From Acanthosepion pharaonis (taxonomy: Eukaryota; Mollusca; Cephalopoda; Sepiida; Sepiidae): DNA of 64,000 nucleotides. Where the stretch lies: NCBI GenBank assembly GCA_903632075.3, contig CAHIKZ030005202.1, positions 447,501 through 511,500 of the forward strand, given 5' to 3'. Under the pieces are notes generated by a model that saw only the letters and a list, made by a program, of their open reading frames with translations, had not been told where the DNA came from and searched no databases. Positions 1 through 9,004 of this stretch are shown here, one piece after another; position 1 is the first letter of the stretch, and each line of letters starts with the position of its first letter. The translations under genes and the position numbers were made by a program.

Positions 1-39
<39 letters not shown>
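1..39. repeat. (TA)n microsatellite, cut by window start
   Basis: Pure alternating TA from the first base. Its true length is unknown because the window begins inside it. Confidence 0.95.
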
Positions 40-42
<3 letters not shown>

Positions 43-112
43 CTTTCAACCTTTGGAGGTAAAGTCTGATAATCCGCAGTCCTTTAAAACGGCTGTTGTG
101 AAATAATTTATT

Positions 113-146
113 ACATGGAACCTTAAAGTGGTCTGTTTTTATTTAA

Positions 147-186
<40 letters not shown>

Positions 187-330
187 TATGAAATGGACAA
201 AGTTCGACAATTATTTTAAGACATTTTTATGTTTATACATTCTTTTAATATTTAAGTAAATGCTTTTTTTATAATAAACAGTATTAACAACATTTACCGG
301 CCTGAATGTCCGGGAAATTTCAAGTTTATT
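113..330 (-). mobile_element. Dispersed SINE-like body, antisense copy, with internal (TA)n
   Basis: The reverse complement of this stretch aligns by eye with 12,967-13,160. Both share the block containing CGGACATTCAGGCCGGTAAA, the TACTGTTTATTATAA block, the CATAAAAATGTCTT block, and then, beyond a (TA)n run (151-179 here), a block containing AAAAACAGAC. In the other copy the block follows a tRNA-like head (12,886-12,966); no head is recognisable here. The TA run sits at the same relative place in both copies, so it appears to be part of the element. No coding capacity. Confidence 0.7.
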
Positions 331-349
331 CATCTCGCTCTCTTTTTAT

Positions 350-430
350 ATATATATGTGTGTGTTTTGTGTGTGTGTGTGTGGGGTGGGGGGGGTGAGT
401 GTGTATGTGGGGGAGTTAGTGTGTGTGTTA
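350..430. repeat. Degenerate (GT)n / G-rich simple repeat
   Basis: A short TA run passes into imperfect GT repeats with a G-rich core near 384-396. Low-complexity DNA; open frames here are simple-repeat peptides. Confidence 0.85.
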
Positions 431-447
431 ATATCTAAGATTGTTCG

Positions 448-527
448 TATCTATCTATTCTTATGTATCCATTTTTCTTCATACTTATCTATATATCCAT
501 CTTTTTGTCCATATCTATCTATCCCTT

Positions 528-566
<39 letters not shown>

Positions 567-577
567 CAGTCCATTCA

Positions 578-620
<43 letters not shown>
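448..620. repeat. Interrupted (ATCT)n tetranucleotide array
   Basis: Runs of ATCT from about 530 to 566 and 580 to 620 are separated by the spacer CAGTCCATTCAT. An imperfect ATCT-like lead-in starts near 448. The spacer resembles those in the other ATCT arrays of this window (1,110; 14,995; 29,370 and onward). Confidence 0.92.
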
Positions 621-1002
621 GTTTGCGCATTTATTAAACTTAGCTCATTTTGCCACAGTACCACGTGTTTGTCTCGCCCAGCAAGGGTCATGCCCTCTGC
701 AGCAGCCGGTGCTTCCTTATCCCTTCTCATGGGCAAGGTGCCTAGACGGTGGTATTAGAACTATTTGAAATTCGATATTATTTCTCGAGCACTCTGCGTG
801 TATGCGAGTATGTGTTCATGTGGGTGGCAAATATGTCGTAGACGTGGGCTGTGCGCACAGATATGCTCCGAAAGAAAAAAAATTCGAATGAATAACCTTC
901 GGAAGATGGATTTTAATCAGTATTGCTTCGATACATTTATAGATATGAAAATCAATCTGGAATTGTATCGGAAAACAATCGCGCAAAATGTGTATTTCTC
1001 TC

Positions 1003-1004
<2 letters not shown>
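621..1004. other. Unassigned single-copy-looking DNA
   Basis: I see no gene, RNA or repeat signature here. Short open frames exist but start inside simple repeats or lack any recognisable motif. Confidence 0.5.
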
Positions 1005-1056
<52 letters not shown>

Positions 1057-1170
1057 TATATATATATCTATCTCTCTCATTCTCTCTCTCTATCTATCTT
1101 TGTAAATCAGTCTGTTCAGATCTATCTATCTCAGTCTGTCCAGATCTATCTATCTAAGCTTATTATTAAC

Positions 1171-1229
<59 letters not shown>
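1005..1229. repeat. Compound (TA)n and (ATCT)n tract
   Basis: (TA)n at about 1,007-1,053 is followed by TATCTCTC-type repeats. Two tandem copies of a CAGTCTGT(T/C)CAGATCTATC unit lie at about 1,110-1,157, and a second (TA)n at 1,173-1,229. The CAGTCTGTTCA motif is the same spacer that punctuates the large ATCT array at 29.3-30.3 kb. Confidence 0.92.
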
Positions 1230-1231
<2 letters not shown>

Positions 1232-1391
1232 CGGCTTTACTTACAGAGACTTCTACATATACATTCTACTAACCCGCATTCCTGGACTACTAATCTTCAC
1301 TTCAAGTCTTCTTACGTCTAATACACTTATTTTTCTATCTCAATTACTGGCGTTGCTTATTTATTTGTGCAGGTATCCATTCCCGGAATAC

Positions 1392-1396
<5 letters not shown>

Positions 1397-1448
<52 letters not shown>
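1397..1448. repeat. (TA)n microsatellite
   Basis: Pure TA run directly abutting the 3' end of the antisense LINE A fragment that begins at 1,449. Confidence 0.95.
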
Positions 1449-1451
<3 letters not shown>

Positions 1452-1842
1452 GCGTTTTCACCCCAAACAAGGCGGGAAGCCACTAGCACGCAAGGGGTTA
1501 CAGAGAGTTGGAGCTAGAGCAAATAGGAGTGATAGAGGAAAGGATGAAGAGAAGGATAGGGATAGATCAAGGCATCTGGAGACGTCGATTGACATTACAT
1601 TTGAATTGTTGGAGATTATAGCTATCAGGGAAACAAGAAATGGGGAGGGAGTCCCACAGGCGAGAGGTGCGAGACATGAAACTACTGGAGTAGAAGAGAT
1701 GGCTACATTTAACAGTTTCGACAGTGAAAAGGTATGAGCGAGATGCCAGCCTAGTAGAACGCTTAAATTTTTGAAGTCTGGGAACCTGCGAAAGCAGCTC
1801 CTCGGAGCAGTTACCGTGAAAGTATTTGTAAAAAAGACATAA
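1449..1842 (-). mobile_element. LINE family A, 3' end fragment (RT C-terminus and 3' UTR)
   Basis: This stretch is nearly identical to 36,332-36,720 and both lie in antisense. Read on the minus strand it carries the end of a non-LTR RT C-terminal region and then a 3' UTR ending in GCTTGGGGTGAAA-like sequence and a short T/A-rich terminus. It is 5' truncated, as expected for target-primed reverse transcription. The reading frame is broken. It lies between two (TA)n tracts. Confidence 0.8.
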
Positions 1843-1844
1843 AT

Positions 1845-2092
<248 letters not shown>

Positions 2093-2901
2093 TACCGTAT
2101 GTAACATCAAAATTGTCCAAATCGTTTAACACCATCATTATTCATCCCACAAAATGTTTAATATCTAAAAAAAAATTATTTAATCATAGCTAAGGATCAA
2201 AAGTTCATGATCTATCGAAATAGAGTTCAATTATATATATACATATATTATTCCATCATCATATCCAAACTTATTTAAGATGATCCTCCCCCTCTCTAAC
2301 TTTCTAAATTTCTGTCCTGGATTAAGAAGTTGCCTCACACGTTTCACGTACGATTTCACTTTAAAGTCATTTTTCACTGATCTTTGGACTGTCATAGCTG
2401 AAACTTCTCTTCATGTGTCAAACGTCTTATGGATTGAGTTGGACATTTTCGAATTGGTCTCTTTCGGTCTAAGTTGAAATGATGATCCCTCTTGCAGTTG
2501 TGACCTCCTGATCCAGTTTTCCTCTCTACTTTTCCCTCTTTTTTAACATATTCACCGTTCTCTTGATTGTTCTTGAATGGATTTTGAGGATGGAAGCCAA
2601 AGTATGAATGCTGGTAGCATTACTGAAGGCCTGAATTATCATTTTCCTCTCCCCATTGCTCATTTGGGAAGACAGTGTTTTCTGACGCAAAACGATTTTC
2701 ATTTGTTCTCTTCTTACCTGAATAACACACAGGGTCTTTCAGTGATTTTTACAACAAATGATTTCAAGATGGCTAAACATCTTATGTGAAAACGTGGACA
2801 AAAGAAACTCAGTTTAGGGTTTTTTAGATATTAAACATTTTGTGGGATGGACAATTATCTCATGCTGTTACACGATTTGGACAATTTTGCTGTTGCACCC
2901 T

Positions 2902-2905
<4 letters not shown>
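2093..2905 (+). mobile_element. TIR element, copy 1 (non-autonomous DNA-transposon-like)
   Basis: About 75-bp imperfect terminal inverted repeats lie at 2,096-2,170 and 2,824-2,902. Both carry CAAAATTGTCCAAATCG and CCCACAAAATGTTTAATATC (the right end in reverse complement). The termini abut TA repeats, consistent with a TA-targeting Tc1/mariner-like mobiliser; the superfamily is inferred, not shown. The interior (2,280-2,790) carries a block shared with copies near 9.2, 9.65, 12.3 and 17.9 kb. Two short open frames (2,280-2,477 and 2,577-2,789) lie in the interior, but neither has a transposase motif and they are not preserved between copies, so I do not call them genes. Confidence 0.82.

Positions 2906-2911
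<6 letters not shown>

Positions 2912-2955
<44 letters not shown>
2912..2955. repeat. (TA)n microsatellite
   Basis: TA run separating the right end of the TIR element from the fold-back element. Confidence 0.95.
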
Positions 2956-2959
<4 letters not shown>

Positions 2960-3146
2960 AATTTCTCGGATTTAACCTGTAGAAAAAGACAATATGTATA
3001 AAGATAAAAGACAATAGGAAAACTGTATTATTAGCCGACGGGTTTGGTCCAGTGTAGACTTTTTCAAGGCCAAAACGAAAAAAGTCCACATGGACGAAAC
3101 GCGTCGGTTAATAATTATCTTTTTCCTATTGTCTTTTACCTTTATG
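2956..3146. mobile_element. Fold-back (palindromic) element, copy 1
   Basis: The left arm (about 2,998-3,062) and right arm (about 3,082-3,145) are imperfect reverse complements around a ~20-bp centre. Both arms contain AAGACAATAGGAAAA or its complement, and the GACGAAACGCGTCG box appears intact in the right arm and mutated in the left. The outer flank 2,956-2,996 (ending ..ACCTGTAGAAAAAGACAAT) is also found in reverse complement at 11,884-11,927 beside copy 2. No coding capacity. It would form a long hairpin as single-stranded DNA or RNA. Confidence 0.8.
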
Positions 3147-3149
3147 GTA

Positions 3150-3549
3150 GGATTTCTGACTGACTGGGTTTCGAACGGGCTTGGGTTGTCTAGTCGCACT
3201 GAGGAGCTGTGATCGAGCGAAACAGTACTGACCGCAAATGACATAATTTAGCTCTTGAAAATATATTTTCAATTGAGCACCGTTGAACGGCAAGCTAATT
3301 CTAAAAACAACGGTCACCTGCGTAAATGCGAAGCTCTTCAGTAAAATAAATAGAGCACTATGGCTGCTTGGCGTTTGTTTACATTTGTAAAAACAATACG
3401 CTAGATTTGGCTGACTCATTCTGTCGAGTGAAGATGGTCCAGTGCTAGAAGCTGCGATTGACTCTAAATCGGTTGGGTTTCGATCCGGGTTTGATGCATT
3501 CGGTTGCACTGAGGAGCTCTGATACCGCGAAACAGTACTGTCTGCAAAT

Positions 3550-3555
<6 letters not shown>
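3150..3555. repeat. Pair of ~95-bp direct repeats flanking ~215 bp
   Basis: Segments 3,150-3,243 and 3,458-3,555 share GGGTTTCGA, GCACTGAGGAGCT, GCGAAACAGTACTG and a final GCAAAT(A/G)ACAT. A more diverged third copy lies at 19,558-19,650. The block could be a repeat unit of a larger dispersed element or tiny LTR-like ends; nothing internal supports a retrovirus-like element. Confidence 0.6.

Positions 3556-3597
<42 letters not shown>
3552..3597. repeat. (TA)n microsatellite
   Basis: TA run directly attached to the second direct repeat, as at 19,652 for the third copy. Confidence 0.95.
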
Positions 3598-3598
<1 letters not shown>

Positions 3599-4298
3599 CA
3601 TGTCATTATTTCCTCGAAATGAAGTATCCGTGTAGGTAGAGACAAACCTACCCTTATGATGACTTAAGTGTATATTTCTTAATTTAATGAACTCCGGACA
3701 GCCCCCTCTTTGTCTGAGAAGGACTATTCGTAATTTGGAAAAGTCAATCAGTAAAATTAATCGACACAAAATGTCCTTTGTCATTAATTTTATTCGCATT
3801 AAACAATATTTGCTTCCTAAATTCACAGAAGATACATGTGTGTGCGTGTATGTCTGTATGTGTATGTGCGTACGAATATTCTTATTATTATAAATAAATA
3901 AAAATAAAATGTAGCATAATCATATATAAATATAAAATAATATATAATTTTCTTGCTTTGTTAACTAAAGCAAAATTAATTCTTAATAACTTTTAAAGAG
4001 ATCATAGGCATATTATTATTATACATAAATAAAATAATAATAATGAAAATTATAAATAAAATAAAATAAAACAATAACATAAAAATTCTATAAAATAAAT
4101 GAAATAGAAATTAAAAATAATAAAAATACTCCCAGCACGCAACAAAAACTGTGCCTGCCGGAAATACGGTCACCAAGCTAAAAGTCGTTAAATTCCATCT
4201 CTTCACCACGAACTTTGTTACGGGCAGTACGTGTCTAACTTCTCTATGTGATATGGTGTGTCATACTACGGAGTAAATTCTCCCTTTTATCACATTTA
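3598..4298. other. AT-rich intergenic DNA
   Basis: The middle (3,890-4,130) is very rich in AATAAAA-like words. No coding, RNA or element structure recognised. Polyadenylation-like hexamers are expected by chance in such sequence. Confidence 0.5.
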
Positions 4299-4903
4299 TC
4301 ATAAACAATTATAAACTAAAAAACACACACACACCAATACACACAAGAATATAAATAAAATGTATGAAAGTAACATACAATTTACTATGCATTTCCTGTT
4401 GTTTCTGTACGTTTTATTTCCTGTCAAGTATGCTTTTATCTCCGTGAACACGAGGCTAATTTCTGCTTCTATGATGTGTGTACATGCCCCACGTGTGTGA
4501 GTGCCATTTTGTCTCAGTAGGTGGGTGATCATGTATCTCCTCTGTCTTCTATTCATTGGCACAAAGTCATCGGAGAGATACTCACTATTCTCTTCTACTT
4601 TTCTTGCTTTCAATTCCCCAAGCATTCTTTTAAATGGTTGGTGGTTCTCATTCCCGCCTTACCGTATTCCTGATAAACTTTTCCATATCGGGGTCCGATG
4701 AAGTTCCTCTCTGAGACCAATGCTTTCAATAGATTCGGAGCTTGGTTTCCAATGAATGAGAAAAGGAAGTCTTGATTGATGCTATCATATGTGGCTGTGA
4801 GGTTAACATAGCAGGTATACAGTTTTAGAACAGGCAGTCCCCTGCAATTGTCTGTGTAGTTTAAATAAGTCTGTATTGCTACGACGTCACTTGTACAAAT
4901 CAA
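4299..4903 (-). pseudogene. Unrecognised open region in two overlapping frames
   Basis: Two minus-strand open frames, 4,610-4,903 (97 aa) and 4,299-4,625 (108 aa), abut in different frames as if split by one frameshift. The upstream part contains a stretch reading NLTATYDSINQDFLF, faintly like the FxDLTxAYDTVNHxxLL block of LINE reverse transcriptases. The downstream part is Arg/His-rich and ends in low-complexity hydrophobic sequence. I do not recognise a family. It may be a decayed RT fragment or chance open sequence. Confidence 0.25.
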
Positions 4904-4968
4904 GATACCGCTGGTTCAATTCGCCATTCTTGCTTTCTGAACACGTCACAACGTATATCTCTTTTTCC

Positions 4969-5025
4969 TTCAGCCCTTTTCACTGCTTCAGCCCTTTTCA
5001 CTGCTTCAGCCCTCTTTTATCAGGC
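4969..5025. repeat. Three 18-bp tandem repeats
   Basis: TTCAGCCCTTTTCACTGC is present twice exactly, followed by a third partial TTCAGCCCTCTTTT. It lies just upstream of the CCAAT cluster. Confidence 0.85.
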
Positions 5026-5044
5026 CAACACTGCGGTCGACCAA

Positions 5045-5106
5045 CCAATCAGCGTTCTTCGCTTTTATTCTCCAGTTCGACCAATCAGCACACGACTTGC
5101 TATTGG
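5045..5106 (+). promoter_or_regulatory. CCAAT-box cluster, candidate promoter
   Basis: CCAATCAGC occurs at 5,045-5,053 and CCAATCAGCA at 5,081-5,090, and the inverted box ATTGG lies at 5,102-5,106. CCAAT(C/T)AG is the classical NF-Y site, and paired sites ~30-40 bp apart are typical of animal proximal promoters. A CRE-like GACGTCA lies at about 4,884 and an E-box CACGTG at about 5,200. No clear TATA box follows. The sites are direct observation; promoter activity is inference. Confidence 0.45.
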
Positions 5107-5113
5107 TGGAAGT

Positions 5114-5218
5114 ATGCCAAACTGTACAAAAACCCTCGTTACCGTACATAGTGCTAGATGGGAGAGTAATGCCATTTCCACGGGGCAAACTTGCCGATGT
5201 CACGTGTCGCCCGTTAAG
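5114..5218 (+). other. Candidate first exon with consensus splice donor
   Basis: An ATG at 5,114 opens a frame running through AAG/GTAAGA at 5,216-5,224, a near-perfect animal 5' splice site just downstream of the CCAAT cluster. The exon would encode about 35 residues ending near VSPVK, with no recognisable domain. No acceptor or downstream exon is identified, so the exon end is the best-supported part and the ATG is uncertain. Confidence 0.3.
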
Positions 5219-5600
5219 GTAAGACCCTTATTTTCATATGCACCAGATGCAAGCCACTCTGACTCGCTTGATTCTACGGGACTGTTCACCACAGTTTGAT
5301 AACAATTATCTATTACCGTAACGAAAGCCAAATTGGGGCGAGAGGAGTGTTTTTAATCATTTCACTCAAAGAAAGACGATAATGCCACTACGACGCAACG
5401 GGTTACTGCGAGTGAAAGAGAATGATAAAATTTTAGTGAGGAGAAAGGACAAAAAAAGAAAGAAAAAAGAACAGGCTTCGGGAAGACAAAAAATGGCGAC
5501 TGGCGTTGTATTTAAATCTTTGAAGATTATAGGGGGCAAGGAAACACAAAATCGGAAGGCAGTTTCAAAAGGTGAGAAGAGCAAGAGAATAAACTTTTAG

Positions 5601-5911
5601 AATAAAAGAAAAGGTTGTATCTCGTTAGTTCAACAGTAAAACGGCGAAATCATTCTAGTAGCCCGCTTAAATTCATGCAGTTGTCTTTCATAAAACGATG
5701 CACGTCTAGTTCATTAATACCTTCACCATAAAGGATCCGCAGTGTGTGAGGGTCTTTAGGGCCACCTGTTTGCATCCATAGTGCATGGATACAGCACTTA
5801 CTAAGAGCTAGTAGATATTGTGGAGAGCCAGTATCACCCAACTCCTGAAGAGACAAGGCACATAGAAGATATTATTCTACTTTTAATTTATTTTAGTTTT
5901 ATTGTTTATTT
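5601..5911. other. No feature recognised
   Basis: Ordinary AT-rich DNA leading into the 29-bp minisatellite. A 68-codon minus-strand open frame (5,650-5,856) has no recognisable motif. Confidence 0.5.
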
Positions 5912-6371
5912 CATAAGATTTATATAAGATTTTATAGATTTTTCGCATTTTTATAAGATTTTATAGAATTTTCGCATTTTTATAAGGTTTTATAGATCTT
6001 TTGCATTTTTATAAGATTTTATAGATTTTTCGCATTTTTATAAGATTTTATAGATTTTTCGCATTTTATAAGATCTTATAGATTTTTCGCATTTTTATAA
6101 GATTTTATAGATCTTTTGCATTTGTATAAGATTTTATAGATTTTTCGTATTTTTATAAGATTTTATAGATTTTCGCATTTTTATAAGATCTTATAGATTT
6201 TTTGCATTTTTATAAGATTTTATAGATCTTTTGCATTTTTATAAGATTTTATAGATTTTTCGCATTTTTAGAAGATTTTATAGATCTTTTGCATTTTTAT
6301 AAGATTTTATAGATTTTTCGCATTTTTATAAGATTTTATAGATTTTTCGCATTTTTAGAAGATTTTATGAT
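5912..6371. repeat. 29-bp minisatellite, about 16 units
   Basis: The unit is about 29 bp: ATTTTTATAAGATTTTATAG followed by ATTTTTCGC. Variants alternate between a ..TTTTTCGC.. and a ..CTTTTGC.. version. AT-rich, no coding role. Confidence 0.93.
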
Positions 6372-6550
6372 ATAATATTACAGTGGTGATTATTGTAAAC
6401 ACAGTAACAGAGCTAGAGGGCGTGGTCCACCTCGGGTGACTCTTATGAGGGCAGCACTTTTGGGTCTGCTGTATAAGTCTGTATTGAAAGAAAAGTGGTT
6501 TTAATGTAGGACCTTTTTCGATTTCGAGTAACCTGAACTATGGCATATGT

Positions 6551-6914
6551 AACACCGGTTCTCGTACGATCACAGAAGTTAAGCAATGTTAAGCCTGCTC
6601 ATTACCTAGATGGGTGACCGCTTAGGAATACCTGGTGCTGTAATCTTGGATTTGCGGGTAGTGTAATGGATAATGGCTCGGAATTATTAATCACAGAGCC
6701 GAGTTCCAATTTCCGCCGGGTTCATTGTATTCACGTACGTGTAAATAATCCTTGGTAATGGCATGAAACTACATCTTCTATCCCCCAAGCTATGGGTTAA
6801 TTAGTTAGACTTGTTTCCCTAAGCCATCATTACTGAAAAATTTGCAATTTAAAAATTTTCTGGTATTGAATAACCTGCAAAAGGTTGATAAGCCGTGAAA
6901 AATGAATGAATCAA
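6551..6914 (+). mobile_element. 5S rRNA-derived SINE, copy 1, with target-site duplication
   Basis: From AACACCGGTTCTCG through about 6,647 the sequence follows animal 5S rRNA: GATCAC(A)GAAGTTAAGCAA, then GATGGGTGACCGC, then GGTGCTGTAA. The body follows (..GGGTAGTGTAATGGATAATGG..), with a 3' tail ending AACCTGCAAAAGGTTGATAA and then GCCGTGAAAA. It is flanked by a perfect 12-bp direct repeat TATGGCATATGT (6,539-6,550 and 6,915-6,926), the hallmark of LINE-mediated insertion. The first ~20 nt of 5S are missing or overlap the duplication. The 5S part retains the internal promoter region but carries many substitutions, so it is not a functional rRNA gene. Confidence 0.85.
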
Positions 6915-7175
6915 TATGGCATATGTATTTAAACGATTATCTTAGTCAGACAATAAAAATTAGCCAGTGATATATAAATATCTGTTTTGTCATTGTTGAC
7001 AATGTGAAATCTGTGAACGGAACCAGAGTGAGTTCTATTAATGCCGCAGCACCGTAGTGTGTGGGAGACACATCTTGGTTGTTATCATATAAATTTCAGT
7101 TATTTTCCTTGAAAGAAGTTCGTTTCTGGGTATGTGTTGTTTTTATTTTTCGTCTTTTGTGCACTTTAATAATTA

Positions 7176-7178
<3 letters not shown>

Positions 7179-7225
<47 letters not shown>
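7179..7225. repeat. (TA)n microsatellite
   Basis: Pure TA run in AT-rich DNA. Confidence 0.95.
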
Positions 7226-7229
<4 letters not shown>

Positions 7230-7394
7230 TTTTATTATTTTAAAATTCCATCTCTACATAAGGAATCATATTTTTATAAAATAATTATAATTTAGGCTCT
7301 ACTTATGTATTGTGCGCTGTTTTTTTAAAAATAAAAACAAAATACTAACTTTGGATCATTGACCTAAAAGTTCTTTCCTATTTTTTCTATATTT

Positions 7395-7395
<1 letters not shown>

Positions 7396-7447
<52 letters not shown>
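7396..7447. repeat. Compound (CA)n(TA)n microsatellite
   Basis: CA repeats to about 7,424 followed by TA repeats. Confidence 0.95.
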
Positions 7448-7448
<1 letters not shown>

Positions 7449-7621
7449 TTCTATCATTTGTATATCCTTGCTTGAACCGGCTCCTAATGCTCTTGAGAAT
7501 AGCAGTCGTGGCTCGTGGGGGGCACAGTCCTATGGGTAAGGGAAACTCGGATGAGTTATATCACGGAATTTGTTAAGAGTGACGCTCTATCAAGTCTAAT
7601 TCGTTACCACTTCGACGCTGA

Positions 7622-7695
7622 ATCCCGTTGGTACAGCTGTTATAACGTTTGCGTCGTTTTGTAACGGTCGGGGTTCGATTCTCGTTAGTGGATGC
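7622..7695 (+). mobile_element. Possible tRNA-derived SINE head
   Basis: TTGGTACAGCTGTTATAACG resembles a box A/D-arm region, and GGTTCGATTCT (7,672-7,682) fits the pol III box B. Spacing is tRNA-like, but a full cloverleaf with a paired acceptor stem is not obvious, so this is more likely a SINE head than a tRNA gene. The 3' body would run toward the CA/TA tract at 7,809. Confidence 0.4.
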
Positions 7696-7807
7696 TTACG
7701 GCAGATGAATCCCAAATGTAGAACGAAGTGGCTGTCTGTTGATGTTTCTTTTAGACTCGATGAATTACTTCATTTTGATTATCTCAAATCCTCCTAATAA
7801 TTTCTAT

Positions 7808-7808
<1 letters not shown>

Positions 7809-7880
<72 letters not shown>
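7809..7880. repeat. Compound (CA)n(TA)n(GT)n microsatellite
   Basis: CA then TA repeats ending in TGTGTGTG, eight bases before the pogo-like MITE. Confidence 0.95.
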
Positions 7881-7889
7881 TAAATAATA

Positions 7890-8059
7890 CAGTGTAACCC
7901 GGATATAAGAGACTTGTCGGGACCGGAGAAGAAGTCTCTTATATCCGGGTTTGGTCTATTTTATATACATTAACACAGGCTCTAATTTGGGACCAGAGAA
8001 AATCTCTCTTATATCCGGGTTTCTCTTATATCCGGGTCTCTTATATCCGTGTTACACTG
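7890..8059. mobile_element. pogo/Tc1-mariner-like MITE with TA duplications
   Basis: Ends are inverted: CAGTGTAACCCGGATATAAG at the left and the complement (..CTTATATCCGTGTTACACTG) at the right. TA dinucleotides flank both ends (7,888-7,889 and 8,060-8,061). The CAGTGTAAC terminus with TA duplications is typical of the pogo branch of Tc1/mariner. The ~170-bp interior has further copies of CTCTTATATCCGGGT and no coding capacity, so movement would need a transposase elsewhere. Confidence 0.85.
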
Positions 8060-8061
8060 TA

Positions 8062-9000
8062 GTTTCAAACTATTATTTTTTAGTGGCAGTGTATTTGGCT
8101 GAGAGTTTCTGAGGTTGACCTTTAAGGTCAGATGGTAGACAAAATAGTGATGTGGAATTTGATTGGCTGAGCCGAACGTAGGAATTTTAGATAGAAAGTG
8201 TTTTTCAACTCAACTTAAGTTTTACACACAATACACAATAGACGTGATTATTTCGTGTCTCGGAGAACTTGCTCCCCAGTGGGGATGATAGAGCGACCTC
8301 ACTGGCTAGGTAAAAATGTACACATCGACGTGTTAATAAAATAGATAAGTTTAAAATTCCTTTTGTCGAAGTTCTCATTTTACCTTCGAACAAAGCAACT
8401 AGCGATCACCCGACCGGGAAAAGACGACCGGGACAGAAAAATGCAGCTTTGTTTAGGAATTGACCAAGTCATCCAAAAAAGACCCCCAGAACAAAGGGGT
8501 TATATAACATGTGTGTGTGTGTGTGTAAGAGGGTGTCTCTTTGTAATATGTTGTATTTTTGGTGGGAAAGCGAGGGTAAAATGACAGACGGCAAACCCAA
8601 GTGTCTGGCACTGGTGGCACACATTCTGCCCTGGGAGGCATAAACTCTAGCTACGCAACCGTGTACATAATTAGGTTTCAATAAAATTTGGAATTTATAC
8701 GAATGAGGTGTACCGTATCGTAGGTTCGGCGGGAGCATAAGTTGCTAGCGCCGACGTTACCTCCATAACCTAATCCGAGATTTACAAATAAATTTCTATG
8801 CTATCGTCGAAAGCGTTGGTTGAGAAAAATGCGCTTCTGCCAGAACGCCTGTCCTTAGTGTTTGGGCGCAGGTAAGTTCTGATTATTCGAGGTCATTCCA
8901 ATTTTCGGAGATTGGCGGACAAACGAATGATAATCTGACGTTTAAAGATAAAGGGAGAATTTAATCGGGTGATCAAAAGATTTTGCATAGACACACATAT
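8062..9000. other. Unassigned DNA
   Basis: No gene, RNA or element recognised. A short GT run lies at about 8,510-8,526. Several 60-90 codon open frames on both strands carry no recognisable motif. The next TIR element starts at about 9,005. Confidence 0.5.
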
Positions 9001-9004
9001 ATAT

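Noticed and set aside
356..1272. Tyr/Ile/Ser/Leu-rich open frames
   Set aside because: Translations of TA, GT and ATCT repeats; the same applies at 14.8, 19.5-20.6 and 28.2-30.2 kb.
3150..3555. Short LTR retrotransposon
   Set aside because: The direct repeats are diverged, lack TG..CA ends that I can place, and the interior has no primer-binding site, polypurine tract or coding sequence.
4010..4130. Polyadenylation signals (AATAAA)
   Set aside because: The whole stretch is made of AAATAAAAT-like words, so the hexamer carries no information here.
5382..5600. 72-codon Lys/Arg-rich frame that could be a downstream exon or nuclear protein
   Set aside because: Low-complexity basic composition, an open frame on the opposite strand as well, and no splice acceptor or domain recognised. 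Chance open frame is the simpler view.
6539..6650. 5S rRNA gene
   Set aside because: Many substitutions, a missing start hidden by the target duplication, a SINE body attached without a terminator, and sibling copies with different truncations.
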